Notes: a model not told the origin generated them from the sequence alone. 64,000 bases of DNA from Halopseudomonas litoralis (GCF_900105005.1 NZ_LT629748.1:3100001-3164000); one strand, 5' to 3'; shown: positions 28,145 through 37,804, numbered from the stretch's first letter. Numbers and translations are program-made.

Positions 28145-28663
28145 ATGCCAACACCCGCGTATCTGACTATCGAAGGCACCAAACAAGGCCTCATCACCGC
28201 CGGCACCTTCACCGAAGATTCCGTCGGTAACATCTTTCAGGAAGGTCATGAAGACCAGATCCTGGTTCAGGCCTTCGATCATCAGGTCATCATCCCCCGC
28301 GATCCGCAATCCGGCCAGCCGACGGGGCAGCGCGTTCACAAGCCGCTGATGATCACCAAGGTCTTCGACAAGTCCTCACCGCTGCTTTTCAACTCGCTGA
28401 CCTCCGGTGAGCGCCTGAACAAATGCCGTCTGGAGTGGTACCGCACGTCTGCCACGGGCACCCAGGAGCATTACTTCACCATCGAACTGCATGACGCCAT
28501 CATCGTTGATGTGCAATCGCGCATGCCGAACTGCCAGGACCCGAACCTGTCGCACTTCACCCACCTCGAAGACGTCTACTTCACCTACCGCAAGATTGTC
28601 TGGACCCACGAAGTGTCCGGCACCTCCGGTTCCGATGACTGGCGCACCCCGATCTCTGCATAA
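28145..28663 (+). CDS. hcp: Hcp family type VI secretion tube protein (H2-T6SS type)
   Basis: A 172-residue Hcp. The N-terminus MPTPAYLTIEGTKQGLITAGTF, the middle block DPQSGQPTGQRVHKPLMITKV and the end YRKIVWTHEVSGTSGSDDWRTP follow the H2-T6SS Hcp of P. aeruginosa at standard length. Hcp hexamers stack into the tube fired by the T6SS and can carry effectors. It is preceded by AAGGAGAG, a sigma-54 promoter and three palindromic sites. It is an orphan here: no vgrG or structural T6SS gene is in the window, and the next gene is a decayed fragment interrupted by an IS element. Confidence 0.93.
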   Translation: MPTPAYLTIEGTKQGLITAGTFTEDSVGNIFQEGHEDQILVQAFDHQVIIPRDPQSGQPTGQRVHKPLMITKVFDKSSPLLFNSLTSGERLNKCRLEWYRTSATGTQEHYFTIELHDAIIVDVQSRMPNCQDPNLSHFTHLEDVYFTYRKIVWTHEVSGTSGSDDWRTPISA

Positions 28664-28684
28664 GCATCTGCAGTGATTGATGGT

Positions 28685-28710
28685 CAGCGGCCGGTTGTTT
28701 CCGGCCGTTG
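28685..28710 (+). terminator. Terminator-like hairpin after hcp
   Basis: CAGCGGCCGG (28685-28694) pairs with CCGGCCGTTG (28701-28710, one G-U pair), followed by GCTTTTCC. It lies 21 bases after the hcp stop. A second inverted repeat, TCTCTGGAAA/TTTCCAGAGA (28736-28745 and 28772-28781), follows before the next start. Confidence 0.5.
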
Positions 28711-29068
28711 GCTTTTCCGTATCCAATGTAAGGACTCTCTGGAAAGCCTGGCGAGCAAAGAGCCCAGCCGTTTTCCAGAGACTCCAAAAAGGAACACAGG
28801 ATGTCCGATAACAGCAGCATATGGAAGGTTGCGGAGTGTGGTCAGATATCTGTCCGGTTGGGCAGCGATACCCTCCGAACCCTCTAGGGTTATACGACAT
28901 GGCTGGGAATGCCAGAGAGTGGGTGGAAGACTGGTTTTCACCAACTTATTATCAAGAAAGCGACGGCGCAAAGGATCCAACAGGGCCGGCGGAAGGCCAG
29001 AAAAAAGAACTCCGCAGCCTGGGAGTAGGCTCGCTCGACTTCAGCTTTTCCCGAACCTCAGCCTCTCT

Positions 29069-30444
29069 GGGGGTGTCATAAATTTTGTGTTTGGGCATAA
29101 CATGTTGCAGCAGAGGATGCATGTATGCCGACCAAGAAGAAGCCGGGGCGTGAAACCCCGCGAGACCTACCAGCAATTCCCAAAGAGCTGATTGATCAGT
29201 TCGTCAATGGCCCGATGAGCGCTGAAGCCATTCAGGATGCCTCGATGGCGTTCAAGAAGGCGTTGATCGAGCGGGCCCTTGGTGCCGAGCTAGGGCATCA
29301 CCTTGGCTACCCTGAAGGTGCTGAGCGCCCAGAGGGGGCGAGCAACCAGCGTAACGGCCGGAGCGGCAAGACAGTGCTCACCGATGATGGCCCGCTGCGT
29401 CTGGACATCCCCCGAGACCGCGACGGCAGCTTTGCCCCGATCCTGATTCCCAAGCATGAGCGCCGCTTTACCGGCTTTGACGACAAGATCATTGCCATGT
29501 ATGCCCGAGGCATGACGGTTCGTGAAATCCGAGCCTTCCTGGCCGAGCAGTACGGAACCGATGTTTCTCATGACTTCATCAGTTCGGTTACCGATGCCGT
29601 ATTGGAAGAGATTAGCGCTTGGCAGCAACGCCCCTTGGAGCCAATGTACCCGGTCATCTTTTTCGATGCCTTGAGGGTCAAAATTCGGGACGAGGGCCTG
29701 GTTCGCAATAAGGCCGTTTACCTAGCGCTTGGGGTGTTACCGGACGGTACACGGGATATTCTGGGCATCTGGATCGAAACGACGGAGGGCGCCAAATTCT
29801 GGATGAAGGTGTTCAACGATCTGAAGACCCGAGGCGTAGAAGATATATTGATCGCCGTGACTGACGGCCTGAAGGGCATACCTGAAGCCCTGAGTGCGGT
29901 GTTCCCGGATACCACCTTGCAGACCTGCATTGTACATCTGATCCGCAACAGCCTTGATTATGCAGGCTGGGACAAGCGCAGAGAGCTGGCCAAAGCTCTC
30001 AAGCCCATCTATCAGGCGCTCAACGCCGAGGTCGCAGCGCAGGCTTTGGACGCGTTTGAAGCTGGGCCATGGGGTAAGCAGTACCCGACGGTCACAGCAG
30101 CCTGGCGGCGTGCGTGGGATAGGGTCATTCCGTTCTTTGTGTTCCCGCCCGCCATACGAAAGGTGATCTATACGACCAATGCGATTGAAAGCATCAACGC
30201 TCAGTTGCGTAAGATCATTAAAACCCGGGGCCACTTCCCAACGGATGAGGCCGCGACGAAGTTGATCTGGTTGGCGCTACGTAATATCACTGCCAACTGG
30301 GGTAACGCGGCACATGACTGGAAAGCCGCTATGAATCAGTTCGCGATCCTATACGAAGATCGCTTCACCAGGCCGACCTGGTAAGTGAGGGCCTACCTGA
30401 TGGCAGGCCATTAACGGCCCGAACACAAAAAATCTGACAGTCCC
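29069..30444 (+). mobile_element. IS256-family insertion sequence with 8-bp target duplication
   Basis: The 1376-bp element is bounded by imperfect inverted repeats: GGGGGTGTCATAAATTTTGT at the left and its partner ending TGACAGTCCC at the right, both continuing through TTTTGTGTTyGGGC. The flanks carry the same 8 bp, GCCTCTCT (29061-29068 and 30445-30452), a direct sign of transposition into this site and of recent insertion. It encodes one transposase. Confidence 0.9.
29125..30384 (+). CDS. IS256-family transposase
   Basis: A 419-residue DDE transposase (Transposase_mut family). The catalytic residues lie in VIFFDALRVKIRDEG (Asp), IAVTDGLKGIPEAL (Asp) and YTTNAIESINAQLRK (Glu), with the CIVHLIRNSL block between the last two. 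The length is normal and the gene appears intact, so the element may be active. Confidence 0.93.
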   Translation: MPTKKKPGRETPRDLPAIPKELIDQFVNGPMSAEAIQDASMAFKKALIERALGAELGHHLGYPEGAERPEGASNQRNGRSGKTVLTDDGPLRLDIPRDRDGSFAPILIPKHERRFTGFDDKIIAMYARGMTVREIRAFLAEQYGTDVSHDFISSVTDAVLEEISAWQQRPLEPMYPVIFFDALRVKIRDEGLVRNKAVYLALGVLPDGTRDILGIWIETTEGAKFWMKVFNDLKTRGVEDILIAVTDGLKGIPEALSAVFPDTTLQTCIVHLIRNSLDYAGWDKRRELAKALKPIYQALNAEVAAQALDAFEAGPWGKQYPTVTAAWRRAWDRVIPFFVFPPAIRKVIYTTNAIESINAQLRKIIKTRGHFPTDEAATKLIWLALRNITANWGNAAHDWKAAMNQFAILYEDRFTRPTW

Positions 30445-30597
30445 GCCTCTCTCTGGTTCCGCAAGAAGGCTTTTTAACAGAAGCCGGCTTCCGCTGCGCA
30501 GTGCAAAGCCCAGACCCGATCAGATAATGGCCCTGCCTACCCACCCCGTCACCCTCACACAGCTTGAAGAATGACGGACCGGGATCAGGGCTCCTGC

Positions 30598-31260
30598 TTA
30601 CTTCCCCGGCCCAGACATGGCCGCAATAAAGGCCGCCATTTCTGCCTTCTTATCCGTCTCAATACGTTGCACGTTAGGGTTCTTGCTCAGCAGTTCAAGT
30701 AAGGCTTGCGCTTCGGGCCAGTCGCCCAGCAGGTCGAGACCAAACAGTTTCTTAGCCACAGCCTGTGCCAGATCGATGCTGAAGAGAAACAGGATGTCGG
30801 CGATGGTCATCTCGCTGCCGGCGACGTATGGGGAAAAGCTGCCGTGTCGGCGCAAGGCGGCGACGCCCGCTTGCAGCTCCGCTTTGGCCTTGTCCTTCAC
30901 GTTCTGCTCTACTTTGCCGCCGAAAAAGACTTCGGGGTAACAGCTGCGGGCCGGCAGCTCGATATACAGCTCAACTTCCTTGGCCAGCGCACGAACGGTA
31001 GCCCTTGCGAAAGGATCGCTCGGCAACAGTGATTTGCCGCCCTGGGTCTCGTCGATGTATTCGAGGATGACATTGGTTTCGCTGATGAAGCCTTGCTCGG
31101 TTTCCAGGCACGGCACCTTGCCGCGGGGGCTCATTGCCAGAAATTCGGCGTCCTGACTGCCACGCACCGTATTGATTTCAAAATCCACGCCTTTTTCCAG
31201 CAGCGCTAATTTGGCCATATTGAAGTAGTTGCTGACTGCAAAACCGTGAAGTCTGAGCAT
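30598..31260 (-). CDS. Glutathione S-transferase family protein
   Basis: A 220-residue cytosolic GST. The thioredoxin-like N-terminal domain (residues 1-78) has the SNYFNMAKLALLEKG start and the PRGKVPCLETEQGFISETNVILEYID block, in which VPCL and the SET-type residue bind glutathione. The all-helical C-terminal domain follows. The substrate cannot be inferred. It is monocistronic, lying just beyond the IS-interrupted region. Confidence 0.88.
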   Translation of the reverse strand: MLRLHGFAVSNYFNMAKLALLEKGVDFEINTVRGSQDAEFLAMSPRGKVPCLETEQGFISETNVILEYIDETQGGKSLLPSDPFARATVRALAKEVELYIELPARSCYPEVFFGGKVEQNVKDKAKAELQAGVAALRRHGSFSPYVAGSEMTIADILFLFSIDLAQAVAKKLFGLDLLGDWPEAQALLELLSKNPNVQRIETDKKAEMAAFIAAMSGPGK

Positions 31261-31432
31261 TATTTTTTATCCGTCTTGTTTTTGAAGAGCGTCAGTTTCA
31301 ATCAAAAAGCGAGGATACGTCCAGTACATCATCGCCATGAATTTCGCCGGGGTGGATGGCCGCATTGCCACCCTGACACCGCGTGGTTAGACTGCGAGAG
31401 TAGTTTACCGTCTATCAGAAAAGGTACTGCTC

Positions 31433-31672
31433 ATGTCACTGACTCCCGAAGAAATCGACGATATCAATCTGCTGGCTCAGTACAATCTCGCCAATACACA
31501 GGCGGGGCTCAAGGTTCATCAACAGGAAGCGTCAGCTACTACGGTGGAGACTGCCGCGCGGCTGTATCAGCGGGGGCTCACTACCATGGATGATGGTGGG
31601 TATCTGACCAGCCTCGGACTGGAAGCCGCTGAACATGCTCAGGCGTTGGTGACCATCCTGCGCGCCAAGTAA
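31433..31672 (+). CDS. TIGR02647 family small protein
   Basis: A 79-residue protein of a family found throughout Pseudomonas (LTPEEIDDINLLAQYNLANTQAGLKVH ... GLTTMDDGGYLTSLGLEAAEHAQ). The middle looks like a small winged-helix or helical bundle; the function is unknown. AAAAGG lies before the ATG. Stands alone between GST and cyaY. Confidence 0.8.
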   Translation: MSLTPEEIDDINLLAQYNLANTQAGLKVHQQEASATTVETAARLYQRGLTTMDDGGYLTSLGLEAAEHAQALVTILRAK

Positions 31673-31752
31673 GTCAGTAGAGAAACAACCTCAATGGATT
31701 GCCGCTCGATTTTATGAGCGGCCATGCCAACACAGCGTCAGTGGTACGAGTA

Positions 31753-32100
31753 TCACTCGTCCAGATCCAGTTCGATTTCATCGCCCGTAAGATCGCCCAA
31801 CACCTGCTCCAGCACCGTGCTCAGTGGCTCGCCATCGCTGTCATAGATCCAGCCCTGCGCTGACTGGTAGCCAAAGTGCAGCGTGCCGTCCGGTGTCGCT
31901 ACCCATAGCTCCCGCGAGGCCGGTTGCCGGCCGATGACCAGCCGCGGGCCTGCCGCGAGCATCAGTATCAGTGACCCTTCTGCGTGTTCCATGTCCAGAT
32001 CCAGATCGGCAGCGTCCAGCGCTTGCTCGATGCGGTCCTGAACCAGATCAACCTGACGGTTGAATTCGCTTTCACTCAAGTCTTGCATTGCCTTGTTCAT
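31753..32100 (-). CDS. cyaY: Frataxin-like iron-sulfur cluster assembly protein CyaY
   Basis: A 115-residue frataxin homologue. The acidic first helix (DLDLDMEHAEG), the central strand LVIGRQPASRELWVATPDGTLHFGY and the terminal acidic tail fit CyaY, which binds iron and modulates IscS. It is convergent with nothing and divergent from lptM, as in other pseudomonads. The start at 32100 is uncertain; an ATG at 32088 (MQDLSESEF) is equally acceptable. The frame stays open far upstream, antisense to lysA, but that part is not coding. Confidence 0.85.
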   Translation of the reverse strand: MNKAMQDLSESEFNRQVDLVQDRIEQALDAADLDLDMEHAEGSLILMLAAGPRLVIGRQPASRELWVATPDGTLHFGYQSAQGWIYDSDGEPLSTVLEQVLGDLTGDEIELDLDE

Positions 32101-32182
32101 CCTAGTTCTGCGGCGGGGTGCGTCGGACTGCCGGGCTGGGTATACTGCCGGATATTGTCCGTTTATCAACTGGGATTCCACC

Positions 32183-32329
32183 ATGAAAAAATCCATAGCG
32201 GTATTCTTCATGCTTCTGATGCTCGTCGGCTGCGGCCAGAAGGGCCCTCTGTACATGCCCGAAGAGACAGCCGGCCAGCCGGTTGATCCGGCCCGAGAAG
32301 AACTGAACCAGCAACCTACCGGAAACTGA
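32183..32329 (+). CDS. lptM: LptM (YifL/LppL) small lipoprotein
   Basis: A 48-residue lipoprotein with lipobox LVGCGQKGPLY. The motif CGQKGPLYMP is the signature of the family that assists maturation of the LPS translocon LptD. It is always found immediately upstream of lysA in pseudomonads, here with an 8-base gap. Confidence 0.9.
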   Translation: MKKSIAVFFMLLMLVGCGQKGPLYMPEETAGQPVDPAREELNQQPTGN

Positions 32330-32337
32330 AATATTTC

Positions 32338-33591
32338 ATGAGTGAATTCGAATACCAGAACGGCGAACTGCATGCCGAAGCCGTTGCCCTGTCCGCTATT
32401 GCTGCGCAGTATGGCACACCCTGCTACGTCTATTCGCGCCGTGCCATCGAGCAGGCCTTTCTTGCCTGGGATACTGCGCTGGCCGGGCAGTCTCACCTCG
32501 TCTGCTTTGCGGTAAAGGCCAATTCCAACCTGGCGGTGCTGAATGTGCTGGCCCGCCTCGGCGCTGGTTTTGACATTGTTTCCGGTGGGGAGCTGGAGCG
32601 GGTATTGGCTGCTGGTGGCGATCCGGCGCGGGTGGTATTTTCGGGGCTGGGCAAGACCGAAGAGGAAATGCGCCGCGCGCTGCAGGTCGGTATCAAGTGC
32701 TTCAACGTGGAATCCACCGCCGAGCTGGAACGGCTGCAGAACGTCGCCGCCGAGCTGGGCGTGAAGGCGCCGGTGTCCCTGCGGGTCAACCCGGACGTGG
32801 ACGCCCAGACTCACCCGTACATTTCTACGGGTCTGAAGGAAAACAAATTCGGTATCGACATTACCATGGCGCCGACGGTGTATCGTCGGGCGGCGGAGCT
32901 GCCGAATCTGGAAGTGCAGGGTGTGGATTGTCATATCGGCTCCCAACTGACCGATGACACACCACTGATTGATGCGCTGGACCGCATGCTGCTGCTGATC
33001 GATGATCTGGCCGCAGAGGGCATCCAGGTCCGCCATCTGGACCTGGGTGGCGGTCTGGGTGTGACCTACGAGGATGAAGTCCCACCGACGCCCGGTGAAT
33101 ATCTGGCCAAAGTGCGCGAGAAGGTGGCCGGTCGTGAGCTGACGCTGCTGTTCGAGCCCGGCCGTTCGATCGTGGCCAATGCCGGTCTGCTGCTGACCCA
33201 GGTCAACCTGCTGAAGCCGACTGAACACAAGAACTTCGCCATTATCGATGCAGCCATGAACGACCTGATTCGCCCGGCCCTGTACAGCGCCTGGATGGGT
33301 ATCGATGCCGTCCGACCGCGTACCGATGTGCCAGCCCAGGCATGGGATATGGTCGGTCCGGTCTGCGAAACCGGCGACTTTCTCGGCAAGGATCGGCAAC
33401 TGGCACTCGCCGAGGGCGACCTGCTGGCGGTACGTTCCGCCGGGGCCTACGGCTTTGTCATGAGCTCGAATTACAACACCCGTCCGCGCGCGGCTGAAGT
33501 GATGGTGGATGGTGCTGCAACACACCTGATCCGCCGTCGTGAAACGGTCAGCGAGCTGTTCGCAGGCGAGTCGCTGCTGCCCGAGGCCTGA
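32338..33591 (+). CDS. lysA: Diaminopimelate decarboxylase
   Basis: A 417-residue PLP enzyme catalysing the last step of lysine synthesis (meso-diaminopimelate to lysine). [13 protein letters not shown] holds the PLP-binding lysine. [28 protein letters not shown] and the active-site VCETGDFLG are all present. Part of lptM-lysA-dapF-DUF484-xerC; dapF begins one base after its stop. Confidence 0.96.
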   Translation: MSEFEYQNGELHAEAVALSAIAAQYGTPCYVYSRRAIEQAFLAWDTALAGQSHLVCFAVKANSNLAVLNVLARLGAGFDIVSGGELERVLAAGGDPARVVFSGLGKTEEEMRRALQVGIKCFNVESTAELERLQNVAAELGVKAPVSLRVNPDVDAQTHPYISTGLKENKFGIDITMAPTVYRRAAELPNLEVQGVDCHIGSQLTDDTPLIDALDRMLLLIDDLAAEGIQVRHLDLGGGLGVTYEDEVPPTPGEYLAKVREKVAGRELTLLFEPGRSIVANAGLLLTQVNLLKPTEHKNFAIIDAAMNDLIRPALYSAWMGIDAVRPRTDVPAQAWDMVGPVCETGDFLGKDRQLALAEGDLLAVRSAGAYGFVMSSNYNTRPRAAEVMVDGAATHLIRRRETVSELFAGESLLPEA

Positions 33592-33592
33592 C

Positions 33593-34423
33593 ATGCTGCT
33601 GCGATTCACCAAGATGCACGGGCTGGGCAATGACTTCATGGTCATCGACCTGGTAACCCAGCACGCGCAGCTGTCACCCAAGCTGATCCGCCAGTGGAGC
33701 GATCGCTACCTGGGCATAGGTTTCGATCAGCTGCTGGTGGTGGAGCCGCCGAGCAATCCCGATGTGGATTTCCGTTACCGCATCTATAACGCCGACGGCA
33801 GCGAAGTGGAACAGTGCGGCAATGGTGCCCGCTGTTTCGCCCGCTTCGTGCAGGACAAGCGACTGACAGCCAAATCGGAAATTCAGGTCGAAACCGCGGG
33901 CGGTCTGATCACTCTGCAGGTCCGCCGCGATGGTCAGGTGACAGTGAACATGGGCGCGCCCCGCTTCACGCCGTCAGACATTCCCTTTACTGCCGACCGC
34001 GAAGCCGTGAGCTATCCACTGCAAGTCAATGGCCAGACCCTGGACATCTCGGCGCTGTCCATGGGCAACCCGCACTGCATTACGCTGGTGGATGATCTGG
34101 ATACCTATCCGGTAGCTGAATTTGGCCCGCTGATCGAGAACCACCCCCGCTTTGCCAATCGGGTGAATGCGGGCTTCATGCAGCTGGTGGACGAGCACCA
34201 GGCGCGGCTGCGCGTACATGAACGTGGCGTTGGTGAAACCCAGGCCTGCGGCACCGGTGCCTGCGCCGCAGCAGTGGCGGGTATTCAGCTCGGGCACCTG
34301 AAGTCTCCGGTGACCATACGTCTGCCCGGCGGCCACCTGAAAATCGAATGGGCCGGCCCCGGCCAGCCGGTCATGATGTCCGGCCCCGCCACTCGGGTTT
34401 ACGAAGGACACATACGCATATGA
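33593..34423 (+). CDS. dapF: Diaminopimelate epimerase
   Basis: A 276-residue PLP-independent racemase converting LL- to meso-diaminopimelate for lysine and peptidoglycan. The two catalytic cysteines are visible in [10 protein letters not shown] and [29 protein letters not shown] is the family N-terminus, fixing the start one base after lysA. Its stop overlaps the next start (ATGA). Confidence 0.96.
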   Translation: MLLRFTKMHGLGNDFMVIDLVTQHAQLSPKLIRQWSDRYLGIGFDQLLVVEPPSNPDVDFRYRIYNADGSEVEQCGNGARCFARFVQDKRLTAKSEIQVETAGGLITLQVRRDGQVTVNMGAPRFTPSDIPFTADREAVSYPLQVNGQTLDISALSMGNPHCITLVDDLDTYPVAEFGPLIENHPRFANRVNAGFMQLVDEHQARLRVHERGVGETQACGTGACAAAVAGIQLGHLKSPVTIRLPGGHLKIEWAGPGQPVMMSGPATRVYEGHIRI

Positions 34424-35127
34424 GCGAAACGCCCCTGCCACCAGCACCAGAACTGGACCCCACCGTCGTGGCTGACTACCTGCGCCGACATCCGGCGTTC
34501 TTTGTCGAACACGACGAGCTGCTGCCCGACCTGTTCATTCCCCACCAGTCCGGGCAGGCCGTGTCCCTTGTGGAACGTCAGGTCAAACTGCTGCGCGAGC
34601 GCAATATCGATGTGCGTCACCGCCTGAGTCAGTTGATGGAGGTGGCCCGGGAGAATGACCGGCTGTTCGAAAAAAGCCGCCGCTTGATTCTCAGCCTGCT
34701 GGAATCACACGATGTGGAAGAGGTGATCGCCAGTATCGAAGACAGCCTGCGCGACGACTTTCAGGTGCCCTTTGTCAGTCTGATCCTGTTCAGTGAAACC
34801 CAACGCATCTGCAACACTCGCAGCGTCAGCCATGCCGCAGCCCGCGACGCCATCGGCCATCTGCTGGACAGCGGCAAGACTCTCAGTGGCATTCTGCGCA
34901 GCGATGAACTGACCTTTCTGTTTGGTGATAAGGGTGCCGAGGTTGCCTCCACCGCATTGGCGCCCATCCAACATCAGGGCCTGCACGGCGTGTTGGCACT
35001 GGGTAGCCGTGATCCGCATCAGTATCGCAGCGCTACCGGCACCCTGTTCCTCAGCTATATCGCCGACGCGCTGGCCCGCGTCCTGCTGCGCCAGCGTCCG
35101 CTGAGTAGCGAGCCCCGGAGCCTGTAG
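34420..35127 (+). CDS. DUF484 family (GAF-like) protein
   Basis: A 235-residue protein with [42 protein letters not shown], the DUF484 signature, a coiled coil (about 40-90) and a GAF-like C-terminal domain. Function unknown; it is always between dapF and xerC in pseudomonads. Both ends overlap its neighbours (ATGA with dapF, TAGTG with xerC), so it is translationally coupled. Confidence 0.9.
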   Translation: MSETPLPPAPELDPTVVADYLRRHPAFFVEHDELLPDLFIPHQSGQAVSLVERQVKLLRERNIDVRHRLSQLMEVARENDRLFEKSRRLILSLLESHDVEEVIASIEDSLRDDFQVPFVSLILFSETQRICNTRSVSHAAARDAIGHLLDSGKTLSGILRSDELTFLFGDKGAEVASTALAPIQHQGLHGVLALGSRDPHQYRSATGTLFLSYIADALARVLLRQRPLSSEPRSL

Positions 35128-36035
35128 TGGATGGCGCGCCCCTGCTGGCGGAGCTGGAGAGCTTCATCGGCCACCTGCGCAGTGAGCGACAGTTATCGCC
35201 TCGTACACTGGATGCCTACCGCCATGACCTGGACAGCCTGTGCCGGTTTCTGACCCAACATCAGGTCAGTGACTGGAATGCCGTCGATACGTCACTGTTA
35301 CGTCTGTACATTGCCAGTCGGCACCAGTCCGGTCTGTCGGGCCGCAGTCTGCAGCGCGAGCTCAGTGCGGTGCGCAGCCTGTACCGCTATCTGTTGCGCG
35401 AACGCCGCTGCCGTCATAACCCGGCGTTGGATATACGCGCACCCAAATCCCCCCGCAAGCTACCCCGCGCCTTGGATGCGGATCTGGCAGCGCAGTTGCT
35501 CAACGATGGCGAGCAAGACGATTGGCTGACCATCCGCGACCACGCCATGCTCGAGCTGCTCTACTCCTCCGGCCTGCGCTTGTCGGAGCTGGCCACGCTG
35601 AACATGGACCGGCTCGATCTGGAGGCGGGCGAGGTGCGGGTGATCGGTAAGGGTGATAAGACGCGCATTCTGCCGGTCGGCCGTATGGCACGCCAGGCAC
35701 TGCGCAACTGGTTCAGGGTCCGACCGGCAGTCACCGACGCCGCGCAGCCCATGTTTGTCGGCATGCAGGGCCGGCGCCTGACTCCACGGGCCATTCAGCT
35801 ACGCGTGCGCCGCTATGGTGTGGAACACATTGGCCAGCACCTGCACCCGCATATGCTTCGACATTCCTTCGCCAGTCACCTGCTGGAGTCGTCCGGAGAC
35901 CTGCGCGCGGTGCAGGAGCTGCTGGGACATGCCGATATCAGCACCACACAGGTGTACACTCATCTGGACTTTCAGCATCTGGCTGCGGTGTATGACAGCG
36001 CCCATCCCCGCGCCAAACGCAAACCCGAAGACTGA
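35127..36035 (+). CDS. xerC: Site-specific tyrosine recombinase XerC
   Basis: A 302-residue tyrosine recombinase that resolves chromosome dimers at dif with XerD. The SAM-like N-terminal domain is followed by the catalytic residues: Arg in [12 protein letters not shown], Lys in GKGDKTRI, the [13 protein letters not shown]is/Arg box, [11 protein letters not shown] and the nucleophile Tyr in VYTHLDF. It begins with GTG at 35127, overlapping the DUF484 stop by one base. Confidence 0.95.
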   Translation: MDGAPLLAELESFIGHLRSERQLSPRTLDAYRHDLDSLCRFLTQHQVSDWNAVDTSLLRLYIASRHQSGLSGRSLQRELSAVRSLYRYLLRERRCRHNPALDIRAPKSPRKLPRALDADLAAQLLNDGEQDDWLTIRDHAMLELLYSSGLRLSELATLNMDRLDLEAGEVRVIGKGDKTRILPVGRMARQALRNWFRVRPAVTDAAQPMFVGMQGRRLTPRAIQLRVRRYGVEHIGQHLHPHMLRHSFASHLLESSGDLRAVQELLGHADISTTQVYTHLDFQHLAAVYDSAHPRAKRKPED

Positions 36036-36052
36036 TCAACGAGCCTGAATCC

Positions 36053-36751
36053 ATGTTTCAACTGCTGACATTCGACCTGGACAACACTCTGTGGGAGACC
36101 GAGTCGGTGGTGGTCGCCGCCGAACAGACGCTGCTGGAATGGCTGGACCGCCATGCCCCACTCTTCACTCAGCGCCTGGACCGGGATGCCCGTCGCGCCG
36201 TGCGTAACGAGGTGCTGGCAAGCGATCCGGCACTTCGTCACCGCGTCACCGCGCTGCGTATTGCCATCCTCGAGCATGGCCTGCGCAAAGCGGGATACAC
36301 CCCGGAGCAGGCGGCAGAACTGTCGTTGGCGGGTTTTGAGGTATTTCTCGAAGCTCGTCATGCGTTGACCTTCTTCCCCCACTGCGAGCCTCTGCTGGAA
36401 GAGTTGGCCCGACATTATCAGCTGGCGACCATCTCCAACGGCAATGCCGACGTGCGCCGATTGGGATTGGAGAAGTATTTCAAGATTATCGTCTCCGCCG
36501 ATGAAGTCGGCCTGAGCAAACCCGATCCCGCGCCCTTTCTGGCCGCGCTCGAGCGCGCCGGTGTCGAGCCGCATCAGGCCCTGCATATCGGTGATCATCC
36601 GGTAGACGACATTCAGGGCGCCCGCGAGGCGGGACTGCATACCCTGTGGTTCAATCGGCTGGGGCTTGAGTGGGCAGAGGCGGAACGGCCCCATGGCGAG
36701 GTGCGCTGCCTGAGTGAGATTCCCGACTGGCTGCGCAATTATCGAGGCTGA
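36053..36751 (+). CDS. HAD family hydrolase
   Basis: A 232-residue haloacid dehalogenase-like phosphatase: motif I FDLDNTLWE, motif II TISNGNAD, motif III lysine in LSKPDPAPF and motif IV GDHPVDDIQGA, with a helical cap between I and II. It resembles YigB/PA5281-type phosphatases that act on small phosphometabolites such as FMN. Starts 17 bases after xerC. Confidence 0.88.
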   Translation: MFQLLTFDLDNTLWETESVVVAAEQTLLEWLDRHAPLFTQRLDRDARRAVRNEVLASDPALRHRVTALRIAILEHGLRKAGYTPEQAAELSLAGFEVFLEARHALTFFPHCEPLLEELARHYQLATISNGNADVRRLGLEKYFKIIVSADEVGLSKPDPAPFLAALERAGVEPHQALHIGDHPVDDIQGAREAGLHTLWFNRLGLEWAEAERPHGEVRCLSEIPDWLRNYRG

Positions 36752-36769
36752 AAACTCTACATGAATGCA

Positions 36770-36793
36770 ACGAGCCCGCAGCCACGGGCTCGT
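36770..36793. terminator. Hairpin between HAD gene and sutA
   Basis: ACGAGCCCG (36770-36778) pairs perfectly with CGGGCTCGT (36785-36793) around a six-base loop, between two convergent gene ends. No T-tract. Confidence 0.5.
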
Positions 36794-36808
36794 CAATACC
36801 GCGACAGG

Positions 36809-37117
36809 TCAGATCGGCCGGCTGCCGTATTTCCCGTCGGGCTTTTTGGGCGGGTCGCCCAGCGCGCTGTTGTCGACTTCCTGAACCCTGCCACCCCGGG
36901 CCAGAAACTCTTCCATCTGCCGCGCCAGCATATCCCGCTCACGCGCCTTGGCTTCAAGTGACAAGCCTTCCAGTGGATCTTCCCGAGTTGCGGTCTTCTT
37001 CCGCGGCTTCACTTCAGCCTCGTCCTCAGCCTCCATTTCGTCGGTTTCATCAACGTTGCTGTTGTCCACCTCTTCTTCGTCCTGCAGGTCATCATCTTCA
37101 ATATCGTCTTCGCTCAT
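36809..37117 (-). CDS. sutA: RNA polymerase-binding regulator SutA
   Basis: A 102-residue protein with a very acidic, disordered N-terminus (about residues 2-38), a short helix (LSLEAKARERDMLARQMEEFLARGG) and the diagnostic C-terminus DPPKKPDGKYGSRPI. SutA binds RNA polymerase and supports expression in slow-growing P. aeruginosa. GGAGG six bases upstream fixes the start at 37117. It lies near xerC, as in P. aeruginosa. Confidence 0.9.
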   Translation of the reverse strand: MSEDDIEDDDLQDEEEVDNSNVDETDEMEAEDEAEVKPRKKTATREDPLEGLSLEAKARERDMLARQMEEFLARGGRVQEVDNSALGDPPKKPDGKYGSRPI

Positions 37118-37231
37118 GGCATTCCTCCGCTTCAAACTTGGCTATATATAGCGCAACAGAGGGATTTGAACAGGGGTAGACGCAAAATTATTTTACTATC
37201 GAGGTGATTACCTGCAGGCAAAATCGGATGG

Positions 37232-37687
37232 TCAAAGATCCTGCAGACGTCCGCACTGCTCGGCCAGACGGCGGGTTTCGCCTTCCTCCAGCGCCAGCAT
37301 GTTGCGCATCAGCTCCGCAGCAGCTGGTATTGCCGCTCGGCCGGTCATCGAGCTATATACCTCGATCAATTGGTCGTGCAGCTTGAACAGCTGTTCGTTG
37401 ATTTCGTTGAAGTCCTTGTCGGTGAACGTCAGCTCCCATTTTGTACGGGGCGGCAGGTCCTCACCAATATGCTCATACAACCAGGTCTTGCTCTCCGCCT
37501 CACTGGCCTGCGCGCGGAACTGATCCACTTTCCGGGCGATATCCCGTTCGTGGCCAGCCACATATTCCAGCAGCCAGCGGCTGCGCTGATCGGTGTCGGC
37601 AGTGATGGCTTCATCCATGCGGTCGGCGATGGTGGTATGCAGTTCGCTGGTCCATTCCAGCAGATAATCAAACGTCTCGGCTTTCAT
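37232..37687 (-). CDS. Conserved hypothetical helical protein
   Basis: A 151-residue, soluble, mostly helical, acidic protein (MKAETFDYLLEWTSELHTTIADRM ... HERDIARKVDQF). No catalytic motif, signal peptide or membrane segment is visible. The histidine and glutamate spacing (HERDIARKV, KLHDQLIEVY) would allow a four-helix bundle such as a ferritin-like or hemerythrin-like fold, but there is no clear metal motif. It lies between sutA and amtB. Function not assigned. Confidence 0.7.
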   Translation of the reverse strand: MKAETFDYLLEWTSELHTTIADRMDEAITADTDQRSRWLLEYVAGHERDIARKVDQFRAQASEAESKTWLYEHIGEDLPPRTKWELTFTDKDFNEINEQLFKLHDQLIEVYSSMTGRAAIPAAAELMRNMLALEEGETRRLAEQCGRLQDL

Positions 37688-37775
37688 GCAGATCTCCCTT
37701 GGCGAAACAGGTGGGTCTTCGCTTTGGACTGTAAATAGCCTGGCAAGTTTGCTGTTTTCTCATGGGCACAAAACA

Positions 37776-37798
37776 AAGCGGGGCTGAGTGCCCCGCTT
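37776..37798 (-). terminator. Intrinsic terminator of glnK-amtB
   Basis: On the minus strand AAGCGGGG and CCCCGCTT form a perfect 8-bp stem with a 7-base loop, followed by TGTTTTGT. It lies just beyond the amtB stop. Confidence 0.75.
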
Positions 37799-37804
37799 CT
37801 CAGA

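Larger units (their letters stand above)
28821..30527 (+). pseudogene. FGE-sulfatase (SUMF1) domain gene, 5'-deleted, frameshifted and split by an IS256 element
   Basis: From about 28830 the frame encodes PVGQRYPPNPLGLYDMAGNAREWVEDW, the hallmark of the C-terminal part of formylglycine-generating-enzyme (SUMF1) domains. The 5' part is missing: a start codon with a ribosome binding site at 28801 (MSDNSSIW...) is joined out of frame to it, suggesting a deletion. The frame is then cut at 29068 by an IS element. Beyond the element, EAGFRCAV at about 30480-30510, the typical FGE C-terminus, ends with TAA at 30525-30527 but in another frame. SUMF1 proteins are often found in T6SS loci, fitting the adjacent hcp. 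Non-functional. Confidence 0.7.

Noticed and set aside
32101..33681. Long open frame antisense to lysA continuing upstream of cyaY
   Set aside because: It is the mirror of a GC-rich coding gene; lysA on the other strand is complete and conserved, and CyaY has normal length without it.
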